Assembly (NCBI GenBank): GCA_009763385.1
Contig: CM019823.1
Location: 94,871,104 to 94,935,103, forward strand
Direction of reading: 5' to 3'
DNA from: Coix lacryma-jobi var. lacryma-jobi
Taxonomy: Eukaryota > Streptophyta > Magnoliopsida > Poales > Poaceae
DNA: 64,000 nt
The notes under the pieces: model-generated
Database searches by the model: none
Told to the model about the DNA's origin: nothing
What the model saw: only the letters and a program-made list of their open reading frames with translations
Made by a program: the position numbers and the translations under genes
Shown: piece after piece, positions 19,990 to 31,125 of the stretch
Position numbering within the stretch: position 1 is the stretch's first letter
Layout: each line of letters begins with the position of its first letter

Positions 19990-22165
19990 AGGCTAGTTAC
20001 CCCGCACGCCTGCACAACATGACCATTGAAGAAGCTCGTGCAGGAGCCCTGACTGCCGGTATGTGTCTCGTGAACCATCATCCTGCAGTTGTTTTATTTG
20101 ATACTGGATCATCGCATTCTTTCATGAGCAAGGCATTTGCACAAAAGCATAATCAAGAAATCTCTGAAATGGATTATGGGTTTCGCGTGAGCTCCGTAGG
20201 GAGTAGCGTGTTATCTAGACAGATGGTGTGTAATGTGACCATCGATATTGGAGGGCATAAATTTGGAGCCAACTTAGTGGTTTTGCCAGGACTAAGTATG
20301 GATGTAGTCTTAGGAATGAGTTGGATGACCATGTGGAATGCGGTGTTAGACACTGCAAACAGAACTCTTACCTTATCTGATTATCGGACAGGTAACAAGC
20401 TTCGCGTATCTCTTCCTCGAGGTGCCGATCTTGTTGACTTATCTTGTACTCTTGCTATAGAAGACCTCTCCAAAATTCCAGTTGTTAGGGATTTTCCGGA
20501 TGTTTTCCCAGATGAGTTACCAGGGTTACCACCCAAGAGAGCAGTGGAGTTTGTGATAGAGTTGTTACCAGGAACTGCACCAATCTCTAGGAGACCGTAT
20601 CGAATGCCGCCCAATGAGCTGGCAGAACTCAAGACCCAGATCAAGGAACTCTTGGACAAGGGATTCATTCAACCTAGTGTGTCAGAATGGGGTTGCCCAG
20701 CTCTGTTTGTCAAGAAGAAGGATAAGTCTTTACGCATGTGTGTGGATTATCGTCCACTCAATGCTGTGACTGTTAAGAATAAGTATCCGCTACCAGAATA
20801 GATATCCTTTTTGATCAGCTATCAAGAGCCAAGGTGTTCTCCAAGATCGATTTGAGGTCAGGTTATCATCAGATTCGAATCCGACCGCAGGATATCCCAA
20901 AGACTGCTTTCTCAACCAGATACGGGTTATATGAGTATCTTGTCATGTCCTTTGGATTAACAAATGCTCCAGCATACTTCATGAGTTTGATGAACTCCGT
21001 GTTCATGCCAGAATTGGACAAGTTTGTGGTAGTGTTCATTGACGATATTCTGGTTTACTCGGAAAATGCAGAAGATCATGCAGAACATTTGAGGGTTGTC
21101 TTATCTAGACTCAGGGAACACAAGCTCTATGCTAAATTCAGCAAGTGCGAGTTTTGGATGAGGAAAGTACAATTTCTTGGTCATATTCTGTCAGAAGAAG
21201 GAATTTCAGTTGACCCTAGCAAAGTACAGGAAGTCATGGACTGGAAAGCTCCTACTTCAGTTGGTGAGATTCGTAGTTTCTTGGGCTTAGCAGGATATTA
21301 CCGCCGTTTTATTCCAGAATTCTCCAAGATTGCAAAGCCAATGACCAGTTTGTTGCAAAAGAATCAGAAATTTGAATGGACAGAGAAGTGCGAAACTGCT
21401 TTCCGTACCTTGCGGAAGCTGTTGACCACTGCTCCTGTTTTAGCTCAACCGGATGTTGAGAAACCCTTTGATGTCTTTTGTGATGCGTCAAAGGTAGGCC
21501 TAGGTTGTGTTCTCATGCAAGACGGCAGAGTGATTGCTTATGCTTCGCGGCAATTGCGAAAGCATGAAGTGAATTACCCAACCCACGATCTGGAATTAGC
21601 TGCCGTTGTACATGCTTTGAAGATTTGGAGACATTATCTGCTTGGGAATGTCTGCAATATGTACACCGACCACAAGAGTCTTAAATATATTTCACAAGCA
21701 GAATTGAATATGAGGCAAAGAAGATGGCTGGAATTGATTAAGGATTATAATCTTCAAATTCACTATCATCCAGGCAAGGCGAATGTTGTGGCCGATGCTC
21801 TGAGTCGGAAATCACGTTGTAATGCTATGAAGCTTCTACCAGAAGATGAGTTCAGCTTAACACATTCTGCAGTGCTACATAATTTGAGTTGCGCAGTGTG
21901 TTGGTTTCAAATCATAGAAGGACAGAAAAGTGATAAGGGAATCTATCATATCAAGGAAAGGCTCAAGGTTGATAAGGAAGCCGATAAGCATTTTCGGGTG
22001 GATGAAAATGGAGTTCTATGGTTTAACCAGCGATTAGTGGTGCCTAAGGATAGAGAACTCAGGAATCGGATCATGGATGAAGCACATTTGTCCAATTATC
22101 TATTCATCCTGGAAGTACAAAAATGTACCAAGATTTGCGTCCGAGATTCTGGTGGACCAAAATGA
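19990..22165 (+). pseudogene. pol: Element G protease, reverse transcriptase and RNase H
   Basis: Gypsy-order polyprotein. Protease: VVLFDTGSSHSF, catalytic Asp at 20100, with the later VVLGMSWM block. The RT begins near 20490 (FPDVFPDELPGLPPKR) and contains CVDYRPLNAVT. The frame slips by one base at about 20798, producing a stop, and resumes with KVFSKIDLRSGYHQIRI. The RT active site FIDD has its Asp pair at 21041-21046. RNase H follows: FCDASKVGLGCVLMQDG near 21477, then TDHKSLKYI and NVVADALSRKS near 21785. The H2C2 region of integrase after 22060 is disrupted by another frameshift. Confidence 0.92.
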
Positions 22166-23380
22166 AGAAAGAAATGCTGCTTATGTGGCCAGGCGACACG
22201 TGTTGTCGAGTAAAAGCTATTCATTGAAACCAGCTGGAATGCTTCAGAATTAGCTATATTGAATGAATAGATTAGAACCTGAATGGAAGTGGGAAGTAAG
22301 TATGGATTTCATCGTTGGTTTACCCACGACTCAGAAGGGTAATGATTCAATTTGGGTAATTGTGGATCGTCTCACAAAGACCGCACATTTCATTCCAGTC
22401 AAGACCAACTATAAGGCCCCAGATTATGCAGAGATCTACATAAGTCAGATTGTGCGACTGCACGGTGTACCAAAGGTTATAGTCTCTGATCGCGGACCAC
22501 AGTTTACTGCACCGTTTTGGGAAAAGTTGCAGAAGGAGTTAGGCACGGATTTAGTCCGAAGCTCAGCTATCATCCGCAAACCTCAGGGCAGACAGAGAGA
22601 GTGAATCAAGTTCTAGAGGATATGTTAAGAGCCTGTGTTTTATCAGCAAAAGGTTCTTGGGAAAAATGGTTACCATTAGCAGAGTTTGCCTACAACAATA
22701 GTTATCAAGAAAGTATACAGATGGCTCCTTTTGAAGCTCTGTATGGTAGAAGATGCAGAACACCGATAAACTGGGTAGAACCAGGGGAACGTCGGTACTA
22801 TGGTATTGACTTTGTGAAAGAAGCAGAAGAACAAGTTAGAACGATTCAGCAACATATCGCGTCTGCACAATCTCGCCAGAAAAGCTATGCTGATAAACGA
22901 AGGAAACCACTTGAGTTCAATGTTGGTGACTATGTCTATTTGAAGGTTTCACCAATGAAGGGTGTGAAACGTTTTGGAGTTAAGAGGAAGTTAGCACCAA
23001 GATTTGTGGGACCCTATCGGATAGTGCAAAGGAGGGGAGAAGTGGCTTATCGATTGCAATTACCAGAACATTTAAAGGCTATTTTCCCAGTGTTCCATGT
23101 CTCTCAACTGAAGAAATGTCTTCGAGTACCAGAAGAAGAGGTACAACCAGCCCGTATCAAGTTGCAATCCGACCTCACCTACTCGGTGAAGCCTTATCGA
23201 GTGCTCGATGAGAAAGAAAGAGTAACTCGCGGAAGAGTCGTGAAGCAATATAAGGTATCTTGGAGTGAGCAAGATGATCGGGATGCTACCTGGGAGACGG
23301 ATGACTATCTAAAGGAGGTGTACCCACACTTTTATAAGAAATGGTTCGTAATCCAAATCTCGGGACGAGATTTCTTTTAA
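22166..23380 (+). pseudogene. Element G integrase with C-terminal chromodomain
   Basis: The integrase core starts near 22263: EVSMDFIVGLP (first Asp), VIVSDRGPQFTAPFW (second Asp), then a frameshift near 22550, then QTSGQTERVNQ (catalytic Glu) in the next frame. The C-terminal part is uninterrupted: KLAPRFVGPYRI (GPY/F module), FHVSQLKKC, then a chromodomain at about 23185-23330 with YRVLDEKERVTRGRVVKQYK, VSWSEQDDRDATWE and a final helix DDYLKEVYPHF. Chromodomains in this family are thought to steer integration toward heterochromatin marked by H3 K9 methylation. The frame ends at 23380, just before the polypurine tract. Confidence 0.92.
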
Positions 23381-23392
23381 GGAGGGGAGGGC

Positions 23393-26300
23393 TGTAACAC
23401 CCTAGGTGTTAAGCATTCCTTAAACTGCATAATTTGTCATGGCATAAGCATAGCATCTCATCATTTCATATGCATATGTTTGAATAAGTGCTTAAGTCCT
23501 TGCATAGTCTCTAGTGTAACCTTGTTTTGCTTTCTGTTTCTGACTTAGTGCCTTAAAACAAAGTTGTAGATCTTGATGAAAGAAACAACTTTGTTTAAAA
23601 GCACTTTCTCAGAAAAAGTTGTTAAAATGTGATTTCTTGCATTAGAAAATTTGATTAGAAGTAAATTTCTTTTTTTAAGCAGAATTTGGACTCGAGCCTT
23701 AAAGATGATTTGTTCCTTACAAAATTCTAAGCAACTTTGCTTTTAGGACCTTTTCCTAATTCGGCTTAGTTAGTTTGGAGAAGTTTTGGAGCATCAAAGT
23801 TTTAACCAAACTTCATTAGTTTAACCCTAGTAGGCCCGCCTGTCAGCCTCTCCTTTTTTCTCCCCGCGGACGCCGCTCCCTCCGCGCCGACAGAACCACC
23901 CGCCGCGCGAGACCGCCTCGCCGGCCGGCCAAACCACCGTCATCGCCGCCCGTGGTTTGCGCCCGAACTCGCCACGTCCCTGGCGCTCGGTGCTTGTTCG
24001 CCGCGTGGCGCACGATGCCTGACGCCGCCGCGACCGGTCGGGAGCTCCTCCCCGACGGGAACTGGCCAGGTGCAATGCACCCAGCACTTCGTTTTCCTTT
24101 TGCCTTCGCTCCGCCCCGTGCTCGCAACCAGAAGAGCATTTCATTGCTCACTCTCCCTCGCTCCACTCCACCCCATCTTCACCAGAGCTCCACGCCGCCG
24201 CCGCCCGCCGAACTCCGGCGAGCGATTACTCGCTACTCACCGCACCGCCGCCCGATTCCTCCCGCCATCCTCTCCGTCTTGACCTCCTCTTTCACCTGCC
24301 AGGGTTGGTTCCCCCTCTTTCCCTCTCTAGCAGGCAGAACGTCGAGTGCTATCCTCGGGTTCTCGCCATGGCTGCCACCATGACCTTCACGTGAACCGCT
24401 CATCTCCGGCCAAGCTATCCCAAACCGAGCCATGTTCTAGTCTTCTCTACCGCTGTAGTTGCCTAGGTTTCGATGGAGACCTCTCTTCGCCATGTTCAGC
24501 CGGAACCGAGCCGTGTCGCCGCCATGTCCGCCGTGGACCGCCGCCGTGCATCGCTCCGGGCAATGCCGGGGATGCCGAGGCCCGAAAGTTGCTCCAATAG
24601 GTCGCTTAGGACTTGCTTGGGCTAGTGTTAGTCTCGCCGAGCCTCAAGCTCGCCGGGAAGAGCTTCGCCGCCGAGTCGCAGAGCCGCCGCTCCGCCATGG
24701 CTGCCGTCGAGCTTGCTCCGGTATCCCTTTGGCTCAGCGAGTCAGTTAGTCGTGTTCGCCTCGCAAACCCGCATCCAGTGATGGTCTCAGCATCACCGGA
24801 AGCCTCGCCGCCGACGAGCTAGGGCCAGTCAACGACAACGGCGCCAAACTCCGCCGTTGACCGCCGAGCCTAGCCTCGCCTAATAGCTTGGTCGTCTGAC
24901 CAGTGAGCCTCGCCGACCGAGTCAAAGAGAGAGTGTGAGAGAGAAAAGGGGAAAATTGGGTATAGTAGCCTCGGCTGAGTCAGTCGAGTGTGCCGAGCGT
25001 TGCCTCGAGCCTCGGCTGAGTCAAGTCGAGTGTGCCGAGCGTTGCCTCGAGCTCGGCTGAGTCAAGTCGAGTGTGCCGAGCATTTCCTCGAGCCTCGGGA
25101 GTCAAGTTGGGAGTCCGTAGCGTTTAGGATTGAGTTTCTTTTAGTTTGTTTTTGCAGAATTATGTAAAGGCTTCAAAAAGTCCTACAAGGCTCATTTTAA
25201 GTCCAAATCCTGTGAAACAAATTTTGTTGTGTTCAGCATGATTAGATCTAACTGTGAAAAATGTTAAATGCATTTTGGTGATTTTTATGTGTAGATTTAT
25301 TTAAATTAGAAAGTGCTGATAACTTGGAAAATGCATAACTAATTATGTATAAGTCAGAAAAATGTGATTCCAGTTTTGTTAGGTTTGTATGGATATAGTT
25401 TCAGGAAAAATATAATATAAGGTTGTTCTGTGAATTATTTTAGCAGTAGCTTTTAAAATGGTTAAATGTTGTTTCCTTGTTTTTTTGTAGTAATTAGAAT
25501 ATGAGGAATATGAACCTGAGAATTTATGCACACTGCTCTTGTGCTAGGAAGTTCAGTAGAAAAATGAGAAATCTTGTTGTTTGACACTTTTTGCTAGGGT
25601 GTGTAGTTCAAAGCACCTTTCCATGATAGAATTTGTCTTTTTCATAGAGAATGGAGTTTAAGTCCAAACGGGATGAAATTTGGACCAGGGACTAGATTAC
25701 ATATTGTTAACTTCCAGTAATTTCTGTAAATTTTTCTGAAGCTATCTAGGATGGGGTTGCTGTTATAGGCTAGTTTAATTAGATTTATTTCAGCAAGTAA
25801 TTAGAGGGTAATAAACTCATTAAGTATACTTTGATGTGGTGACAACATAGCTTAACACGTTGAATATGGGAGGTTAAGCAGTTGAGTAGCAGTAGATGAC
25901 ATGTGCTTATCTCCTGGAATGCCTTGTTCCATGTTGCATCCCCATGCATCCCGCATGCATTCGCGTTATTTATTCATGTTATGCATCATGCAGGATCGGT
26001 AGTGGAAGTTCAGGATCTGTCACCGAGGAGCAGTACCAGGAGGAGACGCCGGAAGAGAAAATCCCAGGAGGAGACGTTGAAGAGCTGCCGGAGTGCCGCG
26101 ATCACACGCCCGATCCGACCTTCGGATTGAGCGAGGCAAGCCCCGGAGCATTCTAACTCCTACTGTTTGCAAATGCTTTACAATTAACCTGATGATGGAT
26201 GTTGCATTAGGTTATAGGAATTGATTGCTACCGTTGATGCATTATTACTTATCCTTGTCCACCTGCAATATATCTTGATATCCCTGTTTAGGTCTAGGCT

Positions 26301-27664
26301 CGTTAATGCTTAGCCCTGCTTAGACCGGTAAAAGTCGGGTGATTTCCTGTCTCCCGCAATAGGTGGATACTGATCATGTTTAGCCTGTGCTATCATGAGA
26401 TAACCATGTGATAATTAATCTGAGACGGAGGCGGGATGTAAGAGCAGCAGGACATGGGTTCTGTGTGCTAGTAGGCTCCCGTCTGTGTCGCCTAGGACCC
26501 GTTCGGGAATGTAACTTCAGTCAAATTGAACGCGTCGATCACTTAACGGAGTAGGTCTGAGTACCTCCCGCGAAGCCGAGTAAGGTTATTCGAGCCGGTG
26601 GGTGATGGAGATGTTGACGCCTAACACCCAGGGCAACTATTCTGATCAACCTGGCATGGTCCGAGGGCAGGCAGGGCCTGATCGACCTGGCATGACCGTG
26701 GGCAGTTATAGATTGAGCGACCTGGCACTGAGATAACCCCCGGTGTAGAAGGGCCCATGGCCGTCCCGCGCATTGTGTTCTCGAATCTCCTGATTGGTAG
26801 CTTACGACTGCCGTAGCCGGAATGTGGCGGGCGAGTGTGAGACATTTTATCCCCAGCTGGGTAGGAATCGATTATAATCGCCATCGCTCCTGGACAGTGA
26901 GCAGTTGACTTTAGATCATCTCCCGTAGAACTTATGGAACTAAAATGGTTATGGAATCTGAAAGGCTATTGATGAAATAGTCACTCTTGATTGATTAATT
27001 AGCAAGTGCTTGTTTAGTACAGGTGCAAATCTAGTAAGGTAGAGTTAATGACTAAAAGCAATTGCCAACATCTGAAACTGAGTTTTATTACTAAAGCTTT
27101 CATGCAAAGGAGTATGTACAGCCAACCCCACTTATATAGCCTACATGATCCTTGGTGTCTCATTATTTCTGGTTTTGTCGGGTAAGTCTAGCTGAGTACC
27201 TTCTCGTACTCAGGGTTTATTTCCTTGTTGTTGCAGATGGCCAGTGCTTTTATGGCTACTGCGAGAACTGCTTGTACCCGGTAACGGGTGATGACTAGAC
27301 CAAGGGCATGGTCAACACTTATCTCATCTGTTGCTTTTGTGGACCCGGTCAACTGATGGCACCGTATTTATGAACAACCCAAACTTATGTTTTAAGACTA
27401 TGTTGCTTCCGCTACTACTATCAAACTATGGTTTGTAATATTATTTCGTACTCCGATGTAATTTGAACTTTATGCAACTGTGATGTAACCCGTGAGCATG
27501 TTCGTGGAACAAGTACGATCTTGGCTGGATGTCGTTGAATGATTTGAAATCCTTCGAGATTTCCGGACTACCGGGTTTGTACGAGCTTAAGTACTCGATG
27601 ATTTCTGCGAGAGCGGAGGTTTTCAGTGCTTAATCTGGTGTGCAAATTGGTCGGTTCTGTTACA
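23393..27664 (+). repeat. Element G 3' LTR
   Basis: Begins TGTAACACCCTAGGTG after the polypurine stretch and ends GTTCTGTTACA. It is near identical to the 5' LTR apart from scattered one- to several-base indels, for example within the CpG-rich block and the 48-bp array. Its ORF-like stretches have no coding support. Confidence 0.93.
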
Positions 27665-29046
27665 AGCATCATGAGCCAAATTGATATGGTTATGTTGAGC
27701 TAGACTCAGATCAAAAGAGAGCAAATCATAAATATGCTCAGATGTGCATGTGTGGTTGTGGAAGTTATTAGGAGAGATATTTTGCATCATCCTTCTAGTT
27801 AATTTGGGTTAGAGCTATGACAAACTCTCTCTCTCTCTCTCTTTTACTCGATATGTGGTAGACAAAAAGTGTGTACTCACATTTTCTTAGCGACAAAGCT
27901 CTATTGAGTTACTGTGCTCTCTTTTTTTTATATCCTCTCTTTTTAGCTTAGATTTCCCCAGATTGTCTATAGGAAAGATTTTAGAAATGAAAAGGGGGAG
28001 GAAGAGAGGAGAAAGCTTATTCCCAGGTAGGATAGAATAGGCATAAGGCTAGCAATGCGAACAATTTGGCAAGGGCTTGCAGATTCCAGTGTAGAGAATG
28101 AGCAATTTTTTGGTGGTGCAAAAACTTCCAAAGTGGAGAGTTTGAGAGTAATTTATTATGGTGGGTGTGTTTATCTTGATCAAAGAAAGATAAGCTTCTC
28201 TAATAAGATTATGAGTCAAACAAAGCTCAACACAAACAAAGCTCTTGTGGTTTTGACTAAAAAATATTTGGCTAGTGGTGGGATGGGATAAAATCCAGGA
28301 GGAACTTTTAGCAGGGTTTCATGATTTTTAAGAAATCCTCCAGATTTGGTCCTAATTTCACCTTAGCAAGTTTAAAGAATACTCCCATTCTAACTAACTT
28401 TATTCACTAAGCATGATTTTAGTTAAAAACATGTGCAACCCACAAATGCTACAACTTAGATAAAATAGTTATTCTAACTATAACAATAGCATTTGCATGG
28501 CATATTTTATTTCTTATTCAGGTTCCAACATTTTTAAGCAGATTTTTATCATTTTTACTCATGGGATAATTACTTAGGCAAGTATATAACATTCAAAAAT
28601 TTTCAAAAGATATAGAATTTAAGAACCGACATAAAGAGTAAGGTTGAAACATACCTATTGGCGCGAGGATCTCCCCAGCTGGCTTCTTGCTTGTGAAGGG
28701 TCTCATCTTTCTCGGTCGGAGCTCTTGTTCTTATTTTATTAAAAAGGAAACTATCTAATGTTGTGAAAAGGGAAACTATCCTATTATGATATTTTATTAT
28801 TCTAGCTAAGTTAACATATACTTATGCATATAAACTAATGATAACTGATTTTTTTAGTACATGCATGACATATGTTATTTATTGAAAAGGGGAAATTTGA
28901 AGGGAAATTTAAAAGTAAATCCATACCTCGATACATGGAATTTCATACTTATTGGGTGGATCTTTTCTTGGGTGCTTCTTCTTTAAGTACTTCATCGGGT
29001 TCTTCTTCTTTTGGCACCTTCTCCTTTGTCATGTGAATTACACAAC
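27665..29046 (-). other. Element B 3' internal region, non-coding
   Basis: Continuation of B's interior beyond G. AT-rich. It has a (CT)n microsatellite at about 27825-27842 and no convincing ORF. On the minus strand, around 29046-28955, a Lys/Glu-rich coding tail appears to end shortly after the protease remnant. RT, RNase H and integrase sequences that would follow protease in an autonomous element are not seen. Confidence 0.65.
27825..27842. repeat. (CT)n microsatellite
   Basis: About nine CT units in the non-coding interior of element B. Confidence 0.85.
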
Positions 29047-29660
29047 TCAGGAGGAAGGTGGTTCGTCTTTCTGTTCCACCTTGTTCTTAGGCGCCTCTTC
29101 TTGGTAACGAACGGGTTTTTGCTTCCTGCATGTTAGTTGGCATATGCGGGACCACGGGGAAAAGGAGAATATTTCCTTCCTCCCTCCTAATGTCATTTGC
29201 ATTTTACCACTCCCCACATATATGCAAGCATCAACAGTGTTCAAGAAAGGTCTACCTAAATTAGAGGCACATCTTCCTATTTCCCATCTCTAGTATTTGA
29301 AATCAGCAGGAACATATGAACCTCTAATATGAACAGGTAATCAGTGACTATTCCTTCTACATAGCATGTTGATGATCAAGCTAGCACGACATAGGCAGAT
29401 GTGGATGACATGGTGGAAAGAACAGTTTTCATAGAAATCCTTAGGTAAAATGTTCACACTCGATCCTAAATCACACATGACATTTTAAAGACTTCATCAA
29501 AGATTGAGCATCTAATTATGAGACTACCAGGATCACCCTTTTTAACAGTCATGGTTTGATCTTCATAATAGTTAAAATATTTTATTTCAACCATATTTGC
29601 AGTTTCCATGTTAGCTTTAGCCGGAATTTTGCCAGTTTCAAAAGATGGTATGATCGCAGC
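29047..29660 (-). pseudogene. Element B protease remnant (Athila-like)
   Basis: Minus-strand conceptual translation gives decayed blocks typical of Athila/Tat retropepsin: an NILPKDF fragment near 29440 that follows the active-site region, then LGRPFLNTVDACIYVGSGKM near 29270-29205. Several stops and frame changes are present. A Lys/Glu/Pro-rich tail follows. RT is absent, so this seems to be the end of the coding region. Confidence 0.65.
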
Positions 29661-29955
29661 AGTTGAGCTAATGGGTTTCTAACATCTTATTAAAGCTAAG
29701 TTGATTTTTCAGAGCAGATGAGAAATCTTCCAATTTAGCATTTATGCTCTCAAGATTTTATCATTTGACATAATTTCTTATTCAAAAATTCAGTATTCTA
29801 CCTTGGAGAGTAGACTAGATTCTTTAAGAATGAGAAATTATCAGTACTTTGGAAATTAGAGCGAGGGAATGAATTATTACCTTGAGAGTTGGAGTGCGGA
29901 TTCCATCCTTGATGATGTTGATGGAAACCGTTGTTGTTGTTGTTGTTGATGAAGT

Positions 29956-30798
29956 TCAAATCTTCATGTAACTCGGGTAGTGGTTCCCAAAATGTCTGGT
30001 TTCTCCACAGACTTCACAAGTCATGTAGGATTCCAGAGATTGGACACTCTCTTGTTGGTTCATCTTCTCACAGCTGTCCAGCTTCTTGGCCAGCAGGTCC
30101 ATCTTGGCCATGATCATGTCAGCCTCCTTAAGGGAATGCATACCTCGCTTACGGGGCTGGAGTCTCTCGTCATTCCATGCTTGGTTTGACACTATCTTCT
30201 CTATGAGAGCCTTAGCATCTGCAACATTCAGAGAAAAGAATGCACCGCCGGCGGCAGCATCCAAATGGCTTCTAGAGAGTGGGGTTAGGCCATGGTAGAA
30301 GTTCTGGATCAACAGCCAGTCCTCCATACCATGGTGTGGACAAGCAGTGACGTACTCTTGCATTCTCTCCCAAGCCTCGGGAATAGATTCATCGGCTTGT
30401 TGCGTAAAGCTGGAGATTTTGTTGCGAAGAGCGTTCGTCTTGCCCATCGGAAAGAATTTGGCGAGAAAAGCATTGGAACACTTGTCCCATGTGTCTACAG
30501 CATTGTGATTGGTATAGAACCATTGCTTGGCTTTTCCTAGGAGAGAAAAGGGAAAGAGACGAAGACGGATGGCTTCTTGGGTTATCCCCTTAATGGTGAA
30601 GGTGCCGCAAATATCCAAAAATTGTTGGAGGTGAGCATTGGCATCCTCATGAGCTTTGCCACAGAATGGGCTAGCTTGGACCATCGTGATCAGAGCCGGT
30701 TTCAACTCGAAATTGAGGTTGGCATCGATCACGGCTGGTCTTGTCGCTACATTGGCGGCAGAAGGAGCAGAAAACTCACGAATGGTCTTATTGGCCAT
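29956..30798 (-). CDS. gag: Element B gag (about 280 codons)
   Basis: Capsid and nucleocapsid protein of an Athila-like gypsy element. The ATG at 30798 (minus) gives MANKTIREFSAP. The Retrotrans_gag core includes FCGKAHEDANAHLQQFLDIC, IRLRLFPFSLLGKAKQWF, WDKCSNAFLAKFFPMGKT and EAWERMQEY. The zinc knuckle reads CEVCGETRHFGNHYP, where the last Cys of the CX2CX4HX4C pattern has become Tyr. The frame stops at 29956. The next frame continues with an Asn run (GTT repeat at 29931-29949 on the plus strand) and HQHHQGWNPHSN, so a one-base shift near 29975 cut the protein. The open frame also extends upstream through the primer-site cassettes to 31188, which is probably accidental. Confidence 0.85.
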   Translation of the reverse strand: MANKTIREFSAPSAANVATRPAVIDANLNFELKPALITMVQASPFCGKAHEDANAHLQQFLDICGTFTIKGITQEAIRLRLFPFSLLGKAKQWFYTNHNAVDTWDKCSNAFLAKFFPMGKTNALRNKISSFTQQADESIPEAWERMQEYVTACPHHGMEDWLLIQNFYHGLTPLSRSHLDAAAGGAFFSLNVADAKALIEKIVSNQAWNDERLQPRKRGMHSLKEADMIMAKMDLLAKKLDSCEKMNQQESVQSLESYMTCEVCGETRHFGNHYPSYMKI

Positions 30799-30956
30799 CG
30801 TGAAGGTAGAACGAGATAAGAAAGAAAGAAGTTGAAGAAGATGAAGGAAAAAGATAAGAAAGACTAAGGAAAGAAAAATGGGAAAGATGGGATTCGCTAA
30901 GCGGGAACTTAAGCGAAGATAATTTCGACAAGGACTTGAAGGATACACCGATTGCC

Positions 30957-31117
30957 TTCCCCGGCAACGGCGCCAGAAATGCTTGTTGGTAGTTCTTAAC
31001 TTCACTAAAGATAGAGCTAGGCAACTATCCCCGGTAACGGCCCAGAAATGCTTGTTGACACTTGCTAACATCGTTACTAGGAGTAGACTATGGAGTCTAT
31101 CCCTGGCAACGGTGCCA
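30957..31117 (-). repeat. Three tandem primer-site cassettes, element B
   Basis: Minus-strand units CAAGCATTTC followed by TGGCGCCGTTGCCGGGGA (at 30975-30957), TGGGCCGTTACCGGGGA (31044-31028) and TGGCACCGTTGCCAGGGA (31117-31100). They are spaced about 70 bp apart. The first named is a perfect tRNA-Asp-type primer site; the others carry changes. Confidence 0.85.
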
Positions 31118-31125
31118 GAAATGCT

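Larger units (their letters stand above)
12544..27664 (+). mobile_element. Element G: Tekay-like Ty3/gypsy chromovirus with extra H3-tail ORF
   Basis: Complete two-LTR element: LTRs 12544-16829 and 23393-27664, both bounded by the perfect inverted repeat TGTAACA/TGTTACA. Flanks are AGAAT (12539-12543) and AGCAT (27665-27669), a probable 5-bp target duplication with one change. The interior holds a leader, an extra ORF starting like histone H3, gag, protease, RT-RNase H and integrase with a C-terminal chromodomain, then polypurine AAGGAGGGGAGGGC. LTR length, chromodomain and gag-pol type fit the Tekay/Del chromovirus lineage. The LTRs differ mainly by small indels. The coding region has several frameshifts, so the copy is dead. 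Confidence 0.93.

Noticed and set aside
28055..28291. Plus-strand 78-codon open frame
   Set aside because: It lies in the non-coding 3' interior of minus-strand element B and has no recognisable motif.
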